Positions 47,123-55,844 of a stretch of DNA of 64,000 nucleotides are shown here, one piece after another. Both the position numbers and the translations under genes were made by a program. The stretch is from NCBI GenBank assembly GCA_964647395.1, contig CAZYHR010000002.1, forward strand, positions 1 through 64,000. Direction: 5' to 3'. Under the pieces are notes generated by a model, which worked only from the letters and a program-made list of their open reading frames with translations, did not search any database and was not told the DNA's origin. Positions within the stretch are counted from its first letter, which is position 1. Each line of letters begins with the position of its first letter. The DNA comes from Phosphoribacter sp964647395. GTDB lineage: Bacteria > Actinomycetota > Actinomycetes > Actinomycetales > Dermatophilaceae.

Positions 47123-48220
47123 ATGCCGCCCGCGCACCCCATCGCGCCCGCCCTCGACCTCACCCTCGACGCGGCCGAGTTGACCGCCGCGGTCTGCGAC
47201 CTCGAGTCGGTGAGCGGCGCCGAGGGACCTCTCGCCGACGCCGTCGAGGCCGCGCTGCGGCCGCTGGCCCACCTGCAGGTCGAGCGGGACGGCAACGCCG
47301 TCGTGGCCCGCACCCAGCTCGGCCGCCCCGAGCGCATCGTGCTCGCCGGGCACCTGGACACGGTGCCGCTCAGCGACCCGCCCAACCTGCCGACCCGGCG
47401 GGCCGGCACCGACCTGGTCGGCCGGGGCACCGTCGACATGAAGGGCGGGGTGGCGGTCATGCTGCGCCTCGCGGCGCTGCTGCCCGAGCCGGACCGGGAC
47501 CTCACCTTCGTCTTCTACGACTGCGAGGAGATCGACGCGGACAGCAACGGCCTGGGCCGGCTGGCCGCGACCAGGCCCGAGTTGCTTGCCGCGGACTTCG
47601 CCGTGCTGCTCGAGCCGACCGGCGGCGCCGTCGAGGGCGGCTGCAAGGGCACCCTGCGGGTCGAGGTGACGACCACCGGCGTGGCCGCCCACTCGGCGCG
47701 CCCCTGGGCCGGCCACAACGCGATCCACGACGCCGCCGAGGTGCTGGCCAGGCTGGCGGCATACCAGGCCCGGACGGTGCGGGTCGAAGGCCTGGACTAC
47801 CACGAGGCGCTGCAGGCCGTGCTGATCAGCGGGGGCACGGCCGGCAACGTCATCCCGGACCGGTGCGTCGTCACCGTCAACTACCGCTACGCACCCGACC
47901 TGGGCGAGCCGGAGGCGGTCGAACACGTCCGCGCCGTGTTCGCCGGTTTCGACGTGGTGGTCAAGGACAACGCCGGCGGCGCCCGGCCCGGCCTGGACCG
48001 CCCGGCCGCCCGGGCCTTCGTCGAGGCGCTCGGCGTGCCCGTGCAGGCCAAGGAGGGCTGGACCGACGTCGCCCGGTTCAGCGCGCTGGGCGTCCCGGCG
48101 GTGAACTTCGGGCCCGGCGACCCGCTGCTGGCGCACCGGGACGACGAGCGGGCCCCGGTGCAGCAGTTCCTCGACGCCGAGGCGGCGCTGCTGCGCTGGC
48201 TCGGCGGAGCGCCCCGGTGA
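47123..48220 (+). CDS. dapE: Succinyl-diaminopimelate desuccinylase DapE
   Basis: 365 residues, dinuclear-zinc M20 peptidase that releases succinate to give LL-diaminopimelate. AGHLDTVPL (metal His, catalytic Asp), RGTVDMKGGVAV (bridging Asp), CEEID (general-base Glu) and the final His in LAHRDDE are all present. M20A actinobacterial type. The stop overlaps the next start (GTGA). In M. tuberculosis this gene adjoins dapD; here the two are 30 kb apart. Confidence 0.93.
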   Translation: MPPAHPIAPALDLTLDAAELTAAVCDLESVSGAEGPLADAVEAALRPLAHLQVERDGNAVVARTQLGRPERIVLAGHLDTVPLSDPPNLPTRRAGTDLVGRGTVDMKGGVAVMLRLAALLPEPDRDLTFVFYDCEEIDADSNGLGRLAATRPELLAADFAVLLEPTGGAVEGGCKGTLRVEVTTTGVAAHSARPWAGHNAIHDAAEVLARLAAYQARTVRVEGLDYHEALQAVLISGGTAGNVIPDRCVVTVNYRYAPDLGEPEAVEHVRAVFAGFDVVVKDNAGGARPGLDRPAARAFVEALGVPVQAKEGWTDVARFSALGVPAVNFGPGDPLLAHRDDERAPVQQFLDAEAALLRWLGGAPR

Positions 48221-48996
48221 GCGAGCGCGGCGGCATGCGCGCCCGCCGCGAGCACCGCAAGGGCCCGATCACCCTGCGCGGCGACCAGGTGCCCGCGCAG
48301 ACGACCGACCAGCGGCTGCTGGACAGCCGCGGCTCGGCCGACTGGGTGCACACCGACCCGTGGCGGGTCATGCGGATCCAGGCCGAGTTCGTCGAGGGCT
48401 TCGGCGCGCTGGCCGAGCTGGGCCCAGCGGTGAGCGTGTTCGGCTCGGCCCGGCTCGGCCCGGACGACCCGGCCTACCAGCTCGGCGTGCGGCTCGGGGC
48501 CGCGTTGGCCCGGGCCGGGCTGGCGGTGATCACCGGCGGTGGCCCGGGGCTCATGGAGGCAGCCAACCGGGGCGCGCTCGAGGCGGGCGGGGCGTCGGTC
48601 GGGCTGGGCATCGAGCTGCCGTTCGAGGCCGGGCTCAACGACTTCGTCGACCTCGGGGTCAACTTCCGCTACTTCTTCGCCCGCAAGACGATGTTCGTCA
48701 AGTACGCCGAGGGGTTCATCGTGTTGCCCGGTGGGCTGGGCACCCTGGACGAGCTGTTCGAGGCGCTGACCCTCGTGCAGACCGGCAAGATCACCTCGTT
48801 TCCTATCGTGCTCATCGGCAGCAGTTACTGGGGCGGGCTGCTGGACTGGCTGCGCGACACCCTCGTGGCCCGCGGCACCATCGCCGCGGCCGACCTGGAC
48901 CGCATCCAACTGACCGACGACGTCGAGGAGGCGGTCCGGCTGGTGCTCAGCGGGGTCGAACCGCACGAGCTGCCCGAGCAGGAGGTGGTCCGGTGA
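48217..48996 (+). CDS. LOG-family (TIGR00730) Rossmann-fold protein
   Basis: 259 residues. GGGPGLMEAANRGA and LPGGLGTLDELFEAL are the two signature motifs of LOG/lysine-decarboxylase-like proteins, phosphoribohydrolases that release cytokinin-type bases or cleave nucleoside 5'-monophosphates. The N-terminal 60 residues (RREHRKGPITLRGDQVP) are the actinobacterial extension. GTG start coupled to dapE; same neighbour order as in mycobacteria. Confidence 0.88.
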   Translation: MSERGGMRARREHRKGPITLRGDQVPAQTTDQRLLDSRGSADWVHTDPWRVMRIQAEFVEGFGALAELGPAVSVFGSARLGPDDPAYQLGVRLGAALARAGLAVITGGGPGLMEAANRGALEAGGASVGLGIELPFEAGLNDFVDLGVNFRYFFARKTMFVKYAEGFIVLPGGLGTLDELFEALTLVQTGKITSFPIVLIGSSYWGGLLDWLRDTLVARGTIAAADLDRIQLTDDVEEAVRLVLSGVEPHELPEQEVVR

Positions 48997-49550
48997 TCAT
49001 CGTCGGACTGTGCATCGCGGTGGTGCTCATCGCGCTGACCGTCGCCGCCGTGCTCGGCCGGATCGACGGGTCGCTGCGGGAGCCCACCAGCACGCTGGCC
49101 TACCTGCCGCTGCCCGAGGACCGGCTCACCCCCGACGACCTGGCGGCGCTGCGCCTGGACACCGCGCTGCGCGGCTACCGGATGGAGCAGGTGGACCAGG
49201 TCATCGGCCGGCTCGCCGCCGAGATCGCGCAGTTGCGCGAGCAGGTCGCGGCCAGCTCCGACGGAGTCGGTATGCCGCCCCCGGCCGCTCCGGCCGCCCC
49301 GGACGCATCCCCGTTCGCCCGGCCCGACGAGGCTGCGCCGCGGGAGTCGGCGGCCGGCGAGTCGCACCCGGGCCAGTCGCAGCCGGGCCCGTCGCAGCCG
49401 GGCCCGTCGCAGCCGGGCCAGTCCCAGCCGGGCCAGTCGCAGCCGGGCGAGGCGGCGCCGACGAGCCCGGAGCCGGAGCTGCCTGTCGGGCTGCCGCCGC
49501 GGCGCCTCGACCCCGACGGCCCGGCGCACCCCCGCCGGCCGCCGGACTGA
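48993..49550 (+). CDS. DivIVA-domain membrane protein with SQPGx repeats
   Basis: 185 residues. One N-terminal membrane helix (VIIVGLCIAVVLIALTVAAV), then a short DivIVA-like segment (LRLDTALRGYRMEQVDQVIG and a following helix) that usually recognises curved or polar membrane, then a Pro-rich tail with six 5-residue repeats (S-Q/H-P-G-x). GTG start overlaps the previous stop. Probably acts in cell-wall growth or division; the exact role is unknown. Confidence 0.75.
   Translation: MIIVGLCIAVVLIALTVAAVLGRIDGSLREPTSTLAYLPLPEDRLTPDDLAALRLDTALRGYRMEQVDQVIGRLAAEIAQLREQVAASSDGVGMPPPAAPAAPDASPFARPDEAAPRESAAGESHPGQSQPGPSQPGPSQPGQSQPGQSQPGEAAPTSPEPELPVGLPPRRLDPDGPAHPRRPPD
49362..49451 (+). repeat. Six 15-bp coding repeats (SQPGx)
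   Basis: Units at 49362, 49377, 49392, 49407, 49422 and 49437 encode SHPGQ, SQPGP, SQPGP, SQPGQ, SQPGQ, SQPGE. The near-identity at DNA level implies recent slippage or expansion, so repeat number may vary between strains. Confidence 0.85.
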
Positions 49551-49593
49551 CCCGAGTGACCGGTGCTCCCGCCGTGCGGGCGGTGCGAACCCG

Positions 49594-50070
49594 GTGACCG
49601 CGGCCGGTGCCGGCTCGGCGCCCGGGGTGCGCCTGCAGCGCCACCTGCCGCACCCGATCGAGACGGTGTGGCAGGCGGTCTCCGACGTGCGGCGGCACCG
49701 GGTGCCGCTGACCAGGGTGCGCCCGGGGCCGGGCGAGCCGCAGGTCGGCTGGCGGTTCGTCGCGCAGACCCGCCTGGCCGTGGGCCGGGTCGGCGTGGGC
49801 TTGCAGGACTCCATGGTCGTCACCCGCTGGCAGCCGCCGGCAGCCGACCGGGACGAGGCCGGTTACGCCCTGGTCAAGACCGGCCGGGTGGTCGGCGGCT
49901 GGGCCGAGATCGGCCTGCGGCGCACCGCGCCGGACCGCACGCTGGTGACCTGGCGCGAGTCGATCACGGTGCACCCGCAGCTGGTCGGCCGCCTCCTGCA
50001 GCCCGCGACCGACCGAGCCACCCGCGCCCTGCTCAGGGCCGTCCTGAACGAGCTGTTCGGCCGTGCCTGA
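49594..50070 (+). CDS. SRPBCC-fold protein
   Basis: 158 residues. LQRHLPHPIETVWQAVSD is the usual start of START/Bet v1-like (SRPBCC) polyketide-cyclase/dehydrase proteins, and TWRESITVHPQLVGRLLQP forms the C-terminal helix region. Such proteins bind hydrophobic ligands in a cavity. GTG start. Its 3' end overlaps tag by 8 bases, so it belongs to the dapE-tag transcription unit. Confidence 0.75.
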   Translation: MTAAGAGSAPGVRLQRHLPHPIETVWQAVSDVRRHRVPLTRVRPGPGEPQVGWRFVAQTRLAVGRVGVGLQDSMVVTRWQPPAADRDEAGYALVKTGRVVGGWAEIGLRRTAPDRTLVTWRESITVHPQLVGRLLQPATDRATRALLRAVLNELFGRA

Positions 50071-50653
50071 CCTGGTCCGCGGCCCGGACGGCCTGACCCG
50101 GTGCGGCTGGGCCGGCCCGGCCGCCGACTACCTGGCCTACCACGACGACGAGTGGGGCCGGCCGGTGCACGGCGAGGCCGAGCTCTACCAGCGGCTCACC
50201 CTCGAGGCGTTCCAGTCCGGGCTGTCCTGGCTGACCATCCTGCGCAAGCGGGAGGCCTTCCGGCGGGCGTTCGCCGGCTTCGACCCCGAGCGGGTCGCCC
50301 GCTTCGGCGACGCCGACCGGGCGCGCCTGCTCGCCGACGCCGGCATCGTGCGCAACGCCCGCAAGATCGACGCGGCGATCCACAACGCGCGCGCCGTGCT
50401 GCAGTTGCGGGCGGCGGGCGGGCTGGCCGCCCTGATCTGGGCGCACGCGCCCGCGCGGCATACCCGTCCCACCCGGTCGGCCGAGGTGCCGGCCCGCACC
50501 CCCGAGTCCGCCGCGCTGGCCACGCAACTGCGCCGGCACGGGCTGGTCTTCGTCGGTCCGACCACCGCGTATGCCGCGATGCAGGCGTGCGGGCTGGTCG
50601 ACGACCACCTGGTCGGCTGCCATCGGGCCGGCGGTGATCGCGCCGGCCGGTAG
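50063..50653 (+). CDS. tag: DNA-3-methyladenine glycosylase I
   Basis: 196 residues; excises 3-methyladenine from DNA. RCGWAG and YHDDEWGRP at the N-terminus and DDHLVGCHRAG at the C-terminus give the Cys-His-His-Cys zinc snap; the helix-hairpin-helix region lies between them, and SWLTILRKREAFR is characteristic. GTG start. Contains one exact and one near copy of the window-wide word (50455, 50567). Confidence 0.94.
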   Translation: MPDLVRGPDGLTRCGWAGPAADYLAYHDDEWGRPVHGEAELYQRLTLEAFQSGLSWLTILRKREAFRRAFAGFDPERVARFGDADRARLLADAGIVRNARKIDAAIHNARAVLQLRAAGGLAALIWAHAPARHTRPTRSAEVPARTPESAALATQLRRHGLVFVGPTTAYAAMQACGLVDDHLVGCHRAGGDRAGR

Positions 50654-50656
50654 AGT
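50651..50656 (+). promoter_or_regulatory. Probable leaderless -10 element for the PIG-V-like gene
   Basis: TAGAGT, of which the first three bases are the tag stop codon, 7 bases before GTG 50664. This fits transcription starting at the GTG; no Shine-Dalgarno is seen. Confidence 0.4.
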
Positions 50657-50663
50657 CCCGCTC

Positions 50664-51893
50664 GTGCCGGACCTCACGCAGCGGTTCCCGCGCGCCGAGG
50701 CGGTCCTGGACCGGATCCTGGGTGGGCGGTTCGTCTGGCAGGTCGTCGTGCTCTATGCGCTGACCCGGATCGTCACCGGCATCATGCTCGCCGTCGTCGC
50801 CCCGACCCAGGCCCCGGCCGGGATGACCGACGGCCAGCGGGTCGGCTATCTCGGCTTCACCCGGCTCTGGGACGGGGAGTGGTACGAGCGGGTCGCGGTC
50901 GACGGCTACCCGGTCGACGTGCCCCGCGACCGCAACGGCTTCGCCGTGCAGAACCCGTGGGCCTTCTATCCGCTGTTCCCCATGTTGTCCCGGGCGGTCA
51001 TGGCGGTGACCGGGCTGCCGTTCGCGCCGGTCGGTTCGACGATCGCGCTGCTGCTCGGCTTCGGGGCCGCGGTGGCGCTGGCCGTGCTGATGCGCGAGAC
51101 CATCGGCCGGGTCGGCGCGCTGACCGTGCTCACCCTGTATGCCGTGTTCCCGTCCTCGCCGGCGCTGCAGGTCGCCTACACCGAGTCGCTGGCCATGCTG
51201 CTGCTGTGCTGCTATCTGCTGGCCCTGCGCCGCGAGCGATGGCTGGTCGCGACCGGACTGGCCCTGCTGGTCGGGGTGTCCCGGCCGATCGCGCTGCCGC
51301 TGGGGCTGGTGACCCTCGTGGCGCTGGTGCTGCGCTGGCGACGTCGGCACACCGCCCCGATCCGGCTGCGCGAGGGGGCCGGCGCGCTCGCCGCGCTGGT
51401 GGGGTGCGGGGTCGCCGGGCTGACCTGGCCGGCCATCGCCTGGTGGGTGACCGGGGAGCCCGGGGCGTACGTCGACACGATGGGCGCCTGGAACCCCGGC
51501 GGGCGGGTGCGGTTCTTCCAGCCCTGGTTGGACACCCCCGGCTACTACCTCGGCGACTGGGGCCGGCCGGCCCTGGTGCTGGTCGTCGCGCTGCTCATCG
51601 CGGGCATGGCCGGGCCCTGGGCGGTGCGGCTCGGACCGGTGCTGCGGGTCTGGCCGCTGGCCTACGCGGCATACATCATGGCGGTGCAGGGGCCGGGCAC
51701 GAGCACGCCGCGCTACCTGCTGCCGATGTTCCCCTATCTCGCGGTCCTGCTCGGCCTGGCCGGTCCCGGCCTGCCGCGCTGGTTGCCGACCTGGCTGCGG
51801 TTCGCCTGGCTGCTGCCGCTGTCGCTGTGGTGGCAGTGGAAGTGGATCACCGTGCTCTGGCATTTCCGGCCGCCCACGGACTGGGCGCCCTGA
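50664..51893 (+). CDS. PIG-V-like membrane mannosyltransferase
   Basis: 409 residues with about 10 membrane helices. RLWDGEWYERVAVDGYP after the first helix carries the acidic residue found in PIG-V/GT-C glycosyltransferases, which use polyprenyl-phosphate sugars outside the membrane; FYPLFPMLSRAV follows as in that family. Likely involved in lipoglycan or glycoprotein mannosylation of the envelope. GTG 50664 follows the tag stop by 10 bases. Confidence 0.78.
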   Translation: MPDLTQRFPRAEAVLDRILGGRFVWQVVVLYALTRIVTGIMLAVVAPTQAPAGMTDGQRVGYLGFTRLWDGEWYERVAVDGYPVDVPRDRNGFAVQNPWAFYPLFPMLSRAVMAVTGLPFAPVGSTIALLLGFGAAVALAVLMRETIGRVGALTVLTLYAVFPSSPALQVAYTESLAMLLLCCYLLALRRERWLVATGLALLVGVSRPIALPLGLVTLVALVLRWRRRHTAPIRLREGAGALAALVGCGVAGLTWPAIAWWVTGEPGAYVDTMGAWNPGGRVRFFQPWLDTPGYYLGDWGRPALVLVVALLIAGMAGPWAVRLGPVLRVWPLAYAAYIMAVQGPGTSTPRYLLPMFPYLAVLLGLAGPGLPRWLPTWLRFAWLLPLSLWWQWKWITVLWHFRPPTDWAP

Positions 51894-51932
51894 GCGACCG
51901 GCCGCCCGGCGAGAACCAGCCGGGTGGCCGAT

Positions 51933-51962
51933 TTCACGTCACCCCTCCCGGCAGGGGATAAT
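51933..51962 (+). promoter_or_regulatory. Promoter of the DUF3117 gene
   Basis: TTCACG (51933-51938) and GATAAT (51957-51962), 18 bases apart; expected start near 51969, leader about 70 bases. The -10 is close to consensus, suggesting strong constitutive expression. Confidence 0.5.
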
Positions 51963-52037
51963 GCTTCCTGGTCGGCAGCGCCTTGCTGCACGCGCACAAC
52001 CCCGCGCACGACCGGAGCACCGAGGAAGGGGAGCCAC

Positions 52038-52211
52038 ATGGCGGCGATGAAGCCGAGGACCGGCGACGGTCCGCTCGAGGTCACCAAGGAGGGCCGCGGC
52101 ATCGTCCTGCGGATGCCCCTCGAGGGTGGCGGACGCCTGGTCGTCGAGATGACGCCCGACGAGGCCGCGGCACTGCGTGACGCGATCGCTGGGTGCGACG
52201 GCGTCTCCTGA
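52038..52211 (+). CDS. DUF3117 small protein
   Basis: 57 residues, almost the family consensus: MAAMKPRTGDGPLEVTKEGR, RLVVEMTPDEAAAL. One of the most conserved small proteins of actinobacteria, function unknown. GAAGGGGAG ahead of the ATG. Own promoter and terminator make it a single-gene unit; it lies between tag and sigE, as in mycobacteria. Confidence 0.93.
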   Translation: MAAMKPRTGDGPLEVTKEGRGIVLRMPLEGGGRLVVEMTPDEAAALRDAIAGCDGVS

Positions 52212-52229
52212 CTCCGCCCCGCACGCAAG

Positions 52230-52257
52230 AGGCCCCCGATCCATCGGTCGGGGGCCT
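52230..52257. terminator. Bidirectional terminator
   Basis: AGGCCCCCGA (52230-52239) and TCGGGGGCCT (52248-52257), 8-base loop, between the convergent DUF3117 and O-methyltransferase genes. Confidence 0.75.
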
Positions 52258-52274
52258 TCGTCGCGTCGCGACGC

Positions 52275-52907
52275 TCAGCGCTTGACGGCCACGAGCAGCC
52301 CGTCGCCGACCGGCAGCAAGGTGGTGCGGAACCGCTCGTCGTCGCGCAGCGACTTGCCCAGGACGCGCAGGGTGCGGGTGGTGTCGTCGCGGGCGGCCGG
52401 GTCGGCCACCTGGTCGTGCCAGAGCATGTTGTCCAGCGCGAGCACCCCACCGGCGCGCAGCAGCCGCACGGCCTCCTCGACGTAGGTGGGATAGGTCGGC
52501 TTGTCCGCGTCGACGAGCACCAGGTCGTAGGCGCCGTCCGTCATTCGGGACAGCAGGTCCAGGGCCCGGCCGGTGATGACCCGGGTGCGCTGGTGGGGGT
52601 AGCCGGCGGCGGCGAAGGCCTCTTTGGCGGCCCGCTGGTGCTCGGCCTCGACGTCGATCGTCGTGAGCACCCCGTCGGCCGGCATGCCGGACAGCAGCCA
52701 CAAGCCGGACACGCCGGCGCCGGTGCCGATCTCGACGACGGTGCGGGCCGCGATGCCGGCGGTGAGCATCCGCAGGGCGGCCCCGGTCGCGGCCGCCACC
52801 GGGGTCGCGCCGAGCTCCTCGCCGCGCAGCCGGGCCCGCTCGATGATCGGGTCCTCGGTGACGAACGACTCGGCGTAGGACCAGCTCGCGGCACGGTTGG
52901 CGCTCAT
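52275..52907 (-). CDS. SAM-dependent O-methyltransferase
   Basis: 210 residues, class I methyltransferase of the catechol/caffeoyl-CoA OMT group. VVEIGTGAGVSGLWL binds SAM; LVLVDADKPTYPTYVE and LALDNMLWHDQV carry the metal-binding Asp/Asn residues. Divergent from sigE, the same arrangement as Rv1220c-sigE in M. tuberculosis. ATG at 52907 has a -10 element only 6 bases upstream. Confidence 0.9.
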   Translation of the reverse strand: MSANRAASWSYAESFVTEDPIIERARLRGEELGATPVAAATGAALRMLTAGIAARTVVEIGTGAGVSGLWLLSGMPADGVLTTIDVEAEHQRAAKEAFAAAGYPHQRTRVITGRALDLLSRMTDGAYDLVLVDADKPTYPTYVEEAVRLLRAGGVLALDNMLWHDQVADPAARDDTTRTLRVLGKSLRDDERFRTTLLPVGDGLLVAVKR

Positions 52908-52913
52908 GTCCTC

Positions 52914-52919
52914 AGCCTA
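52914..52919 (-). promoter_or_regulatory. Probable leaderless -10 element for the O-methyltransferase gene
   Basis: TAGGCT on the minus strand, 6 bases (gaggac) before ATG 52907. TAGGCT is a strong actinobacterial -10 form; GAGG within the gap could also help ribosome binding if transcription starts earlier. Confidence 0.5.
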
Positions 52920-53008
52920 GTGGCGGCGTGCGGCGCCGGCCGGATATTGCCGGCCGGGTGGGCGCGCGGTGGCCCGCCCGCCGGGGTGCGTATCAGGGTC
53001 TGGTCGGG

Positions 53009-53036
53009 GGAATCTGGGGGTCGACCCGGATTGTTA
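53009..53036 (+). promoter_or_regulatory. Possible ECF-type promoter of sigE
   Basis: GGAATC (53009-53014) and GTTA (53033-53036), 18 bases apart, about 100 bases upstream of sigE. It resembles the GGAAC/GTT elements used by SigE-type ECF factors and would allow autoregulation. The match is imperfect. Confidence 0.35.
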
Positions 53037-53133
53037 GCGTGGAGTGTCTGGGGGCACAGTGAAGATGTGCCCTCCAGGGGGAACTCTGGAGCCCAACCGC
53101 ACGTCAGACGAGCAAGCTCCCGGAAGGTGACAC

Positions 53134-53799
53134 GTGACCGAGATGACGACCCAGACCGTGCCGACCACGGCCGGTGCCGTCGACGAGCCCTGGTCGCCGC
53201 CGTCCTGGGAGCACATCGTCACCGAGCACTCGGGCCGGGTCTATCGCCTCGCCTACCGGCTGACCGGTAACCCGCACGACGCCGAGGACCTCACCCACGA
53301 CGTGTTCGTGCGGGTGTTCCGCTCGCTGCACTCCTACACGCCGGGCACCTTCGAGGGTTGGCTGCACCGCATCACCACCAACGTCTTCCTGGACAAGATG
53401 CGCCGCAAGCAGCGGATCCGCTTCGACGCGCTGCCCGAGGACGCGCCGTCCCGCCTGGCGACCCGCGAGCCCGGCCCGGAGCAGGTCTTCGACGAGCGGC
53501 ACCTGGACGACGACATCCAGCGGGCCCTCGACGCGCTGAGCCCCGAGTTCCGGGCGGCCGTCGTGCTGTGCGACATCGAGGGCCTGTCCTACGAGGAGAT
53601 CGCGGCCACCCTCGACATCAAACTCGGCACCGTCCGCTCCCGGATCCACCGCGGCCGGGCCCAACTGCGCGAGGCGCTGGCCCATCGCGCGCCGCGGCCG
53701 GAAGCCGTGCCGGCCGGGACCGCCGCGAGCGGGCCGTCCGCCCGCCCCACCCGGACCCTGCCGGTGCGCCGACTGCTCCCCGCCGGTCGAGGGGCGTGA
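53134..53799 (+). CDS. sigE: ECF RNA polymerase sigma factor SigE
   Basis: 221 residues, region 2 (YRLAYRLTGNPHDAEDLTHD) and region 4 (YEEIAATLDIKLGTVRSRIH) of a group 4 sigma factor, envelope-stress type. Followed directly by the zinc-binding anti-sigma factor, htrA and tatB, the mycobacterial sigE locus. GTG at 53134 behind GGAAGG. The C-terminal ~30 residues are Pro/Arg-rich and not part of the fold. Confidence 0.93.
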   Translation: MTEMTTQTVPTTAGAVDEPWSPPSWEHIVTEHSGRVYRLAYRLTGNPHDAEDLTHDVFVRVFRSLHSYTPGTFEGWLHRITTNVFLDKMRRKQRIRFDALPEDAPSRLATREPGPEQVFDERHLDDDIQRALDALSPEFRAAVVLCDIEGLSYEEIAATLDIKLGTVRSRIHRGRAQLREALAHRAPRPEAVPAGTAASGPSARPTRTLPVRRLLPAGRGA

Positions 53800-54407
53800 T
53801 GGCCCGACACCTCGGCGACGAGCTCAGCGACTACGTCGACCGCCGGATGCCGGCGGCGCTGCTGCTTGCCTGGGACCGGCATCTGGTCGGCTGTCAGCTG
53901 TGCCGGTGCGCGGCCGATCAGGAGCGCCGGGTCCTGGCGTCGCTGCGGGCCAACCCGGCCCCGCACGTGCCCTCCGGCCTGCACCAGATGCTGCTCGCGC
54001 TCAGCCTGCCCGGTGAGCCCCCGGCCGGCGCTGCCGGGGTCGCCCCCGCGGGCCCGCCGATCCCCGCGCCACCGCCGGGCGCGCCGCACCCGCTGGCCGT
54101 CGGCCCGTCCCGGCTGCCCACCCTCGGCCGGGCCGCCCCCGCGCACTACCGGTCGCTGCGTCGCCCGCTCGCGCTGGCGGGCGCGGTCGCCGGGTCCGCC
54201 GCCGCCGCGGCGCTGACCATCGGCCTGGCCACCCCGGTCGGCTCGTCCTCGGCGGCGGTCGTGCAGCCGGCCCCCGCCACCGCGCCCGGCTGGAACGCGG
54301 TCGGCGTCTCCGGCGCCTATTCGTGGGTGCCCAGCGTCGTGCAGGTCGGCGGGCCCAGCCGGGTGCAGAGTGTCCTGGCCCCCGCCACGGAGCGACCCAG
54401 CCGATGA
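53799..54407 (+). CDS. rseA: Anti-sigma factor RseA (zinc-type, membrane)
   Basis: 202 residues. The N-terminal anti-sigma domain has HLVGCQLCRCA (His-x3-Cys-x2-Cys zinc site), and a hydrophobic segment at about 125-150 (LALAGAVAGSAAAAALTIGL) is followed by an extracytoplasmic tail. It binds SigE until envelope stress. ATG forms TGATG with the sigE stop, coupling the two. The long Pro-rich linker between the zinc domain and the membrane is notable. Confidence 0.88.
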   Translation: MARHLGDELSDYVDRRMPAALLLAWDRHLVGCQLCRCAADQERRVLASLRANPAPHVPSGLHQMLLALSLPGEPPAGAAGVAPAGPPIPAPPPGAPHPLAVGPSRLPTLGRAAPAHYRSLRRPLALAGAVAGSAAAAALTIGLATPVGSSSAAVVQPAPATAPGWNAVGVSGAYSWVPSVVQVGGPSRVQSVLAPATERPSR

Positions 54408-55831
54408 GCCAGCCAGGCAGCCCCCCGCCGGCCGGGCCGCCTGGCGGCTATCCGCCGCCCGGCTCGTCCGCACCCACCCAGCGGTTGACCGGCTTCGACC
54501 CGGGCTACCCGGCCCCGCAGGGCTGGCACCCCGATCCGGCCGGACAACCCCGCCCGGCCCCGTCGGGTCCGATGGCCCCCGGCCCGGCCGCCCCGGGTCC
54601 GGGCGGCCCCGGTCCGGGCGCCCCCGGTCCGGTCGCCGCTGGCTACTCGATGCCACCGGGCGCCGGCGGCCCCGGGCAGTGGGGTGCGCCCGCGGCATAC
54701 CAGGGGAGTCCGGCGACCGCCCCGCTGCCGCGCCCGGGGACCCCGGCTCAGCAGCCGCCGGCCCGGCCGCGGCGCTCGACCGGCCTGCTCGTGGGCGTCG
54801 CCGCGATCGGGCTGACCGCCGGCCTGCTCGGCGGGGGCGCCGCCGGAGTGCTGGCCGGGCGCACCGTGACCCCGCAGCCGCTGTCCCCGACGCCCGGCGC
54901 CCCGGTCGCGGTCAACCGGCCCGACGGCAGCATCGCCAAGATCGCCGCCCAGGCGCTGCCCTCCGTGGTGACCATCAAGATCCGCGGCAGCGCCGGCTCG
55001 GGCACCGGGTCGGGGTTCGTCGTCGACGACAGCGGCCACATCGTCACCAACAACCACGTCATCTCGACCGCGGCCAGCGGCGGCACGATCCGGGTCGAGT
55101 TGCACGACGGCACCTCGGTCGACGCGACCATCGTCGGCCGGGACGCGTCCTACGACCTGGCCGTGCTCAAGGTCGACCGGTCCGGGCTGGTCCCGCTGCA
55201 GTGGGGTCGCTCGGCCGACATCGTCGTCGGTGACGGGGTCATCGCGGTCGGTGCACCGCTGGGTCTGGAGTCGACGGTGACGACCGGCATCGTGTCGGCG
55301 CTCGGGCGCCCGGTCTCGGCCGGCGGCGGCGACGAGACCTCCTACATCAACGCGATCCAGACCGATGCGGCCATCAACCCGGGCAACTCCGGCGGGCCGC
55401 TGCTCGACCTCAACGGCCGGGTCATCGGGGTCAACTCGGCGATCGCCCGCCTGCCGGGCTCGACCAGCGGCACCGGCGGCAGCATCGGGCTCGGTTTCGC
55501 GATCCCGAGCGACCAGGCGGCCAAGACCGTCCAGCAGTTGATCAGCACCGGCAAGGCCGTGCATCCGATCGTCGGGGTGCGCCTGGACTCCAACTACGAC
55601 GGCGACGGCGGCAAGATCCTCAGCTCCGGCGGTGTTCCCAGCGGCGGCAACGCCGCGGCGGCCGGCCTGCGCGACGGCGACGTCATCGTCGCCATCGACG
55701 GCAAGCGGATCACCAGCGCAGAGCACCTCATCGTCTCGATCCGCAGTCGCGACGTGGGCGATACAGTGCGACTGACGGTGGATCGCGGTGGGCAGACCGT
55801 GGACATCACCCTGACCCTGCAGGCGGGTTGA
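54404..55831 (+). CDS. htrA: Serine protease HtrA/DegP-like with PDZ domain
   Basis: 475 residues: Pro/Gly-rich cytoplasmic N-terminus (about 1-125), one membrane helix (LLVGVAAIGLTAGLLGGG), trypsin-like domain with His (TNNHVIS), Asp (YDLAVLKV) and Ser (NPGNSGGPLL), and a C-terminal PDZ domain (GLRDGDVIVAIDGKRITS). Cell-envelope quality control; in mycobacteria it is part of the SigE regulon and cleaves wall proteins. Starts within the rseA stop (ATGA). Confidence 0.94.
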   Translation: MSQPGSPPPAGPPGGYPPPGSSAPTQRLTGFDPGYPAPQGWHPDPAGQPRPAPSGPMAPGPAAPGPGGPGPGAPGPVAAGYSMPPGAGGPGQWGAPAAYQGSPATAPLPRPGTPAQQPPARPRRSTGLLVGVAAIGLTAGLLGGGAAGVLAGRTVTPQPLSPTPGAPVAVNRPDGSIAKIAAQALPSVVTIKIRGSAGSGTGSGFVVDDSGHIVTNNHVISTAASGGTIRVELHDGTSVDATIVGRDASYDLAVLKVDRSGLVPLQWGRSADIVVGDGVIAVGAPLGLESTVTTGIVSALGRPVSAGGGDETSYINAIQTDAAINPGNSGGPLLDLNGRVIGVNSAIARLPGSTSGTGGSIGLGFAIPSDQAAKTVQQLISTGKAVHPIVGVRLDSNYDGDGGKILSSGGVPSGGNAAAAGLRDGDVIVAIDGKRITSAEHLIVSIRSRDVGDTVRLTVDRGGQTVDITLTLQAG

Positions 55832-55844
55832 CCCGGAGGACGAC

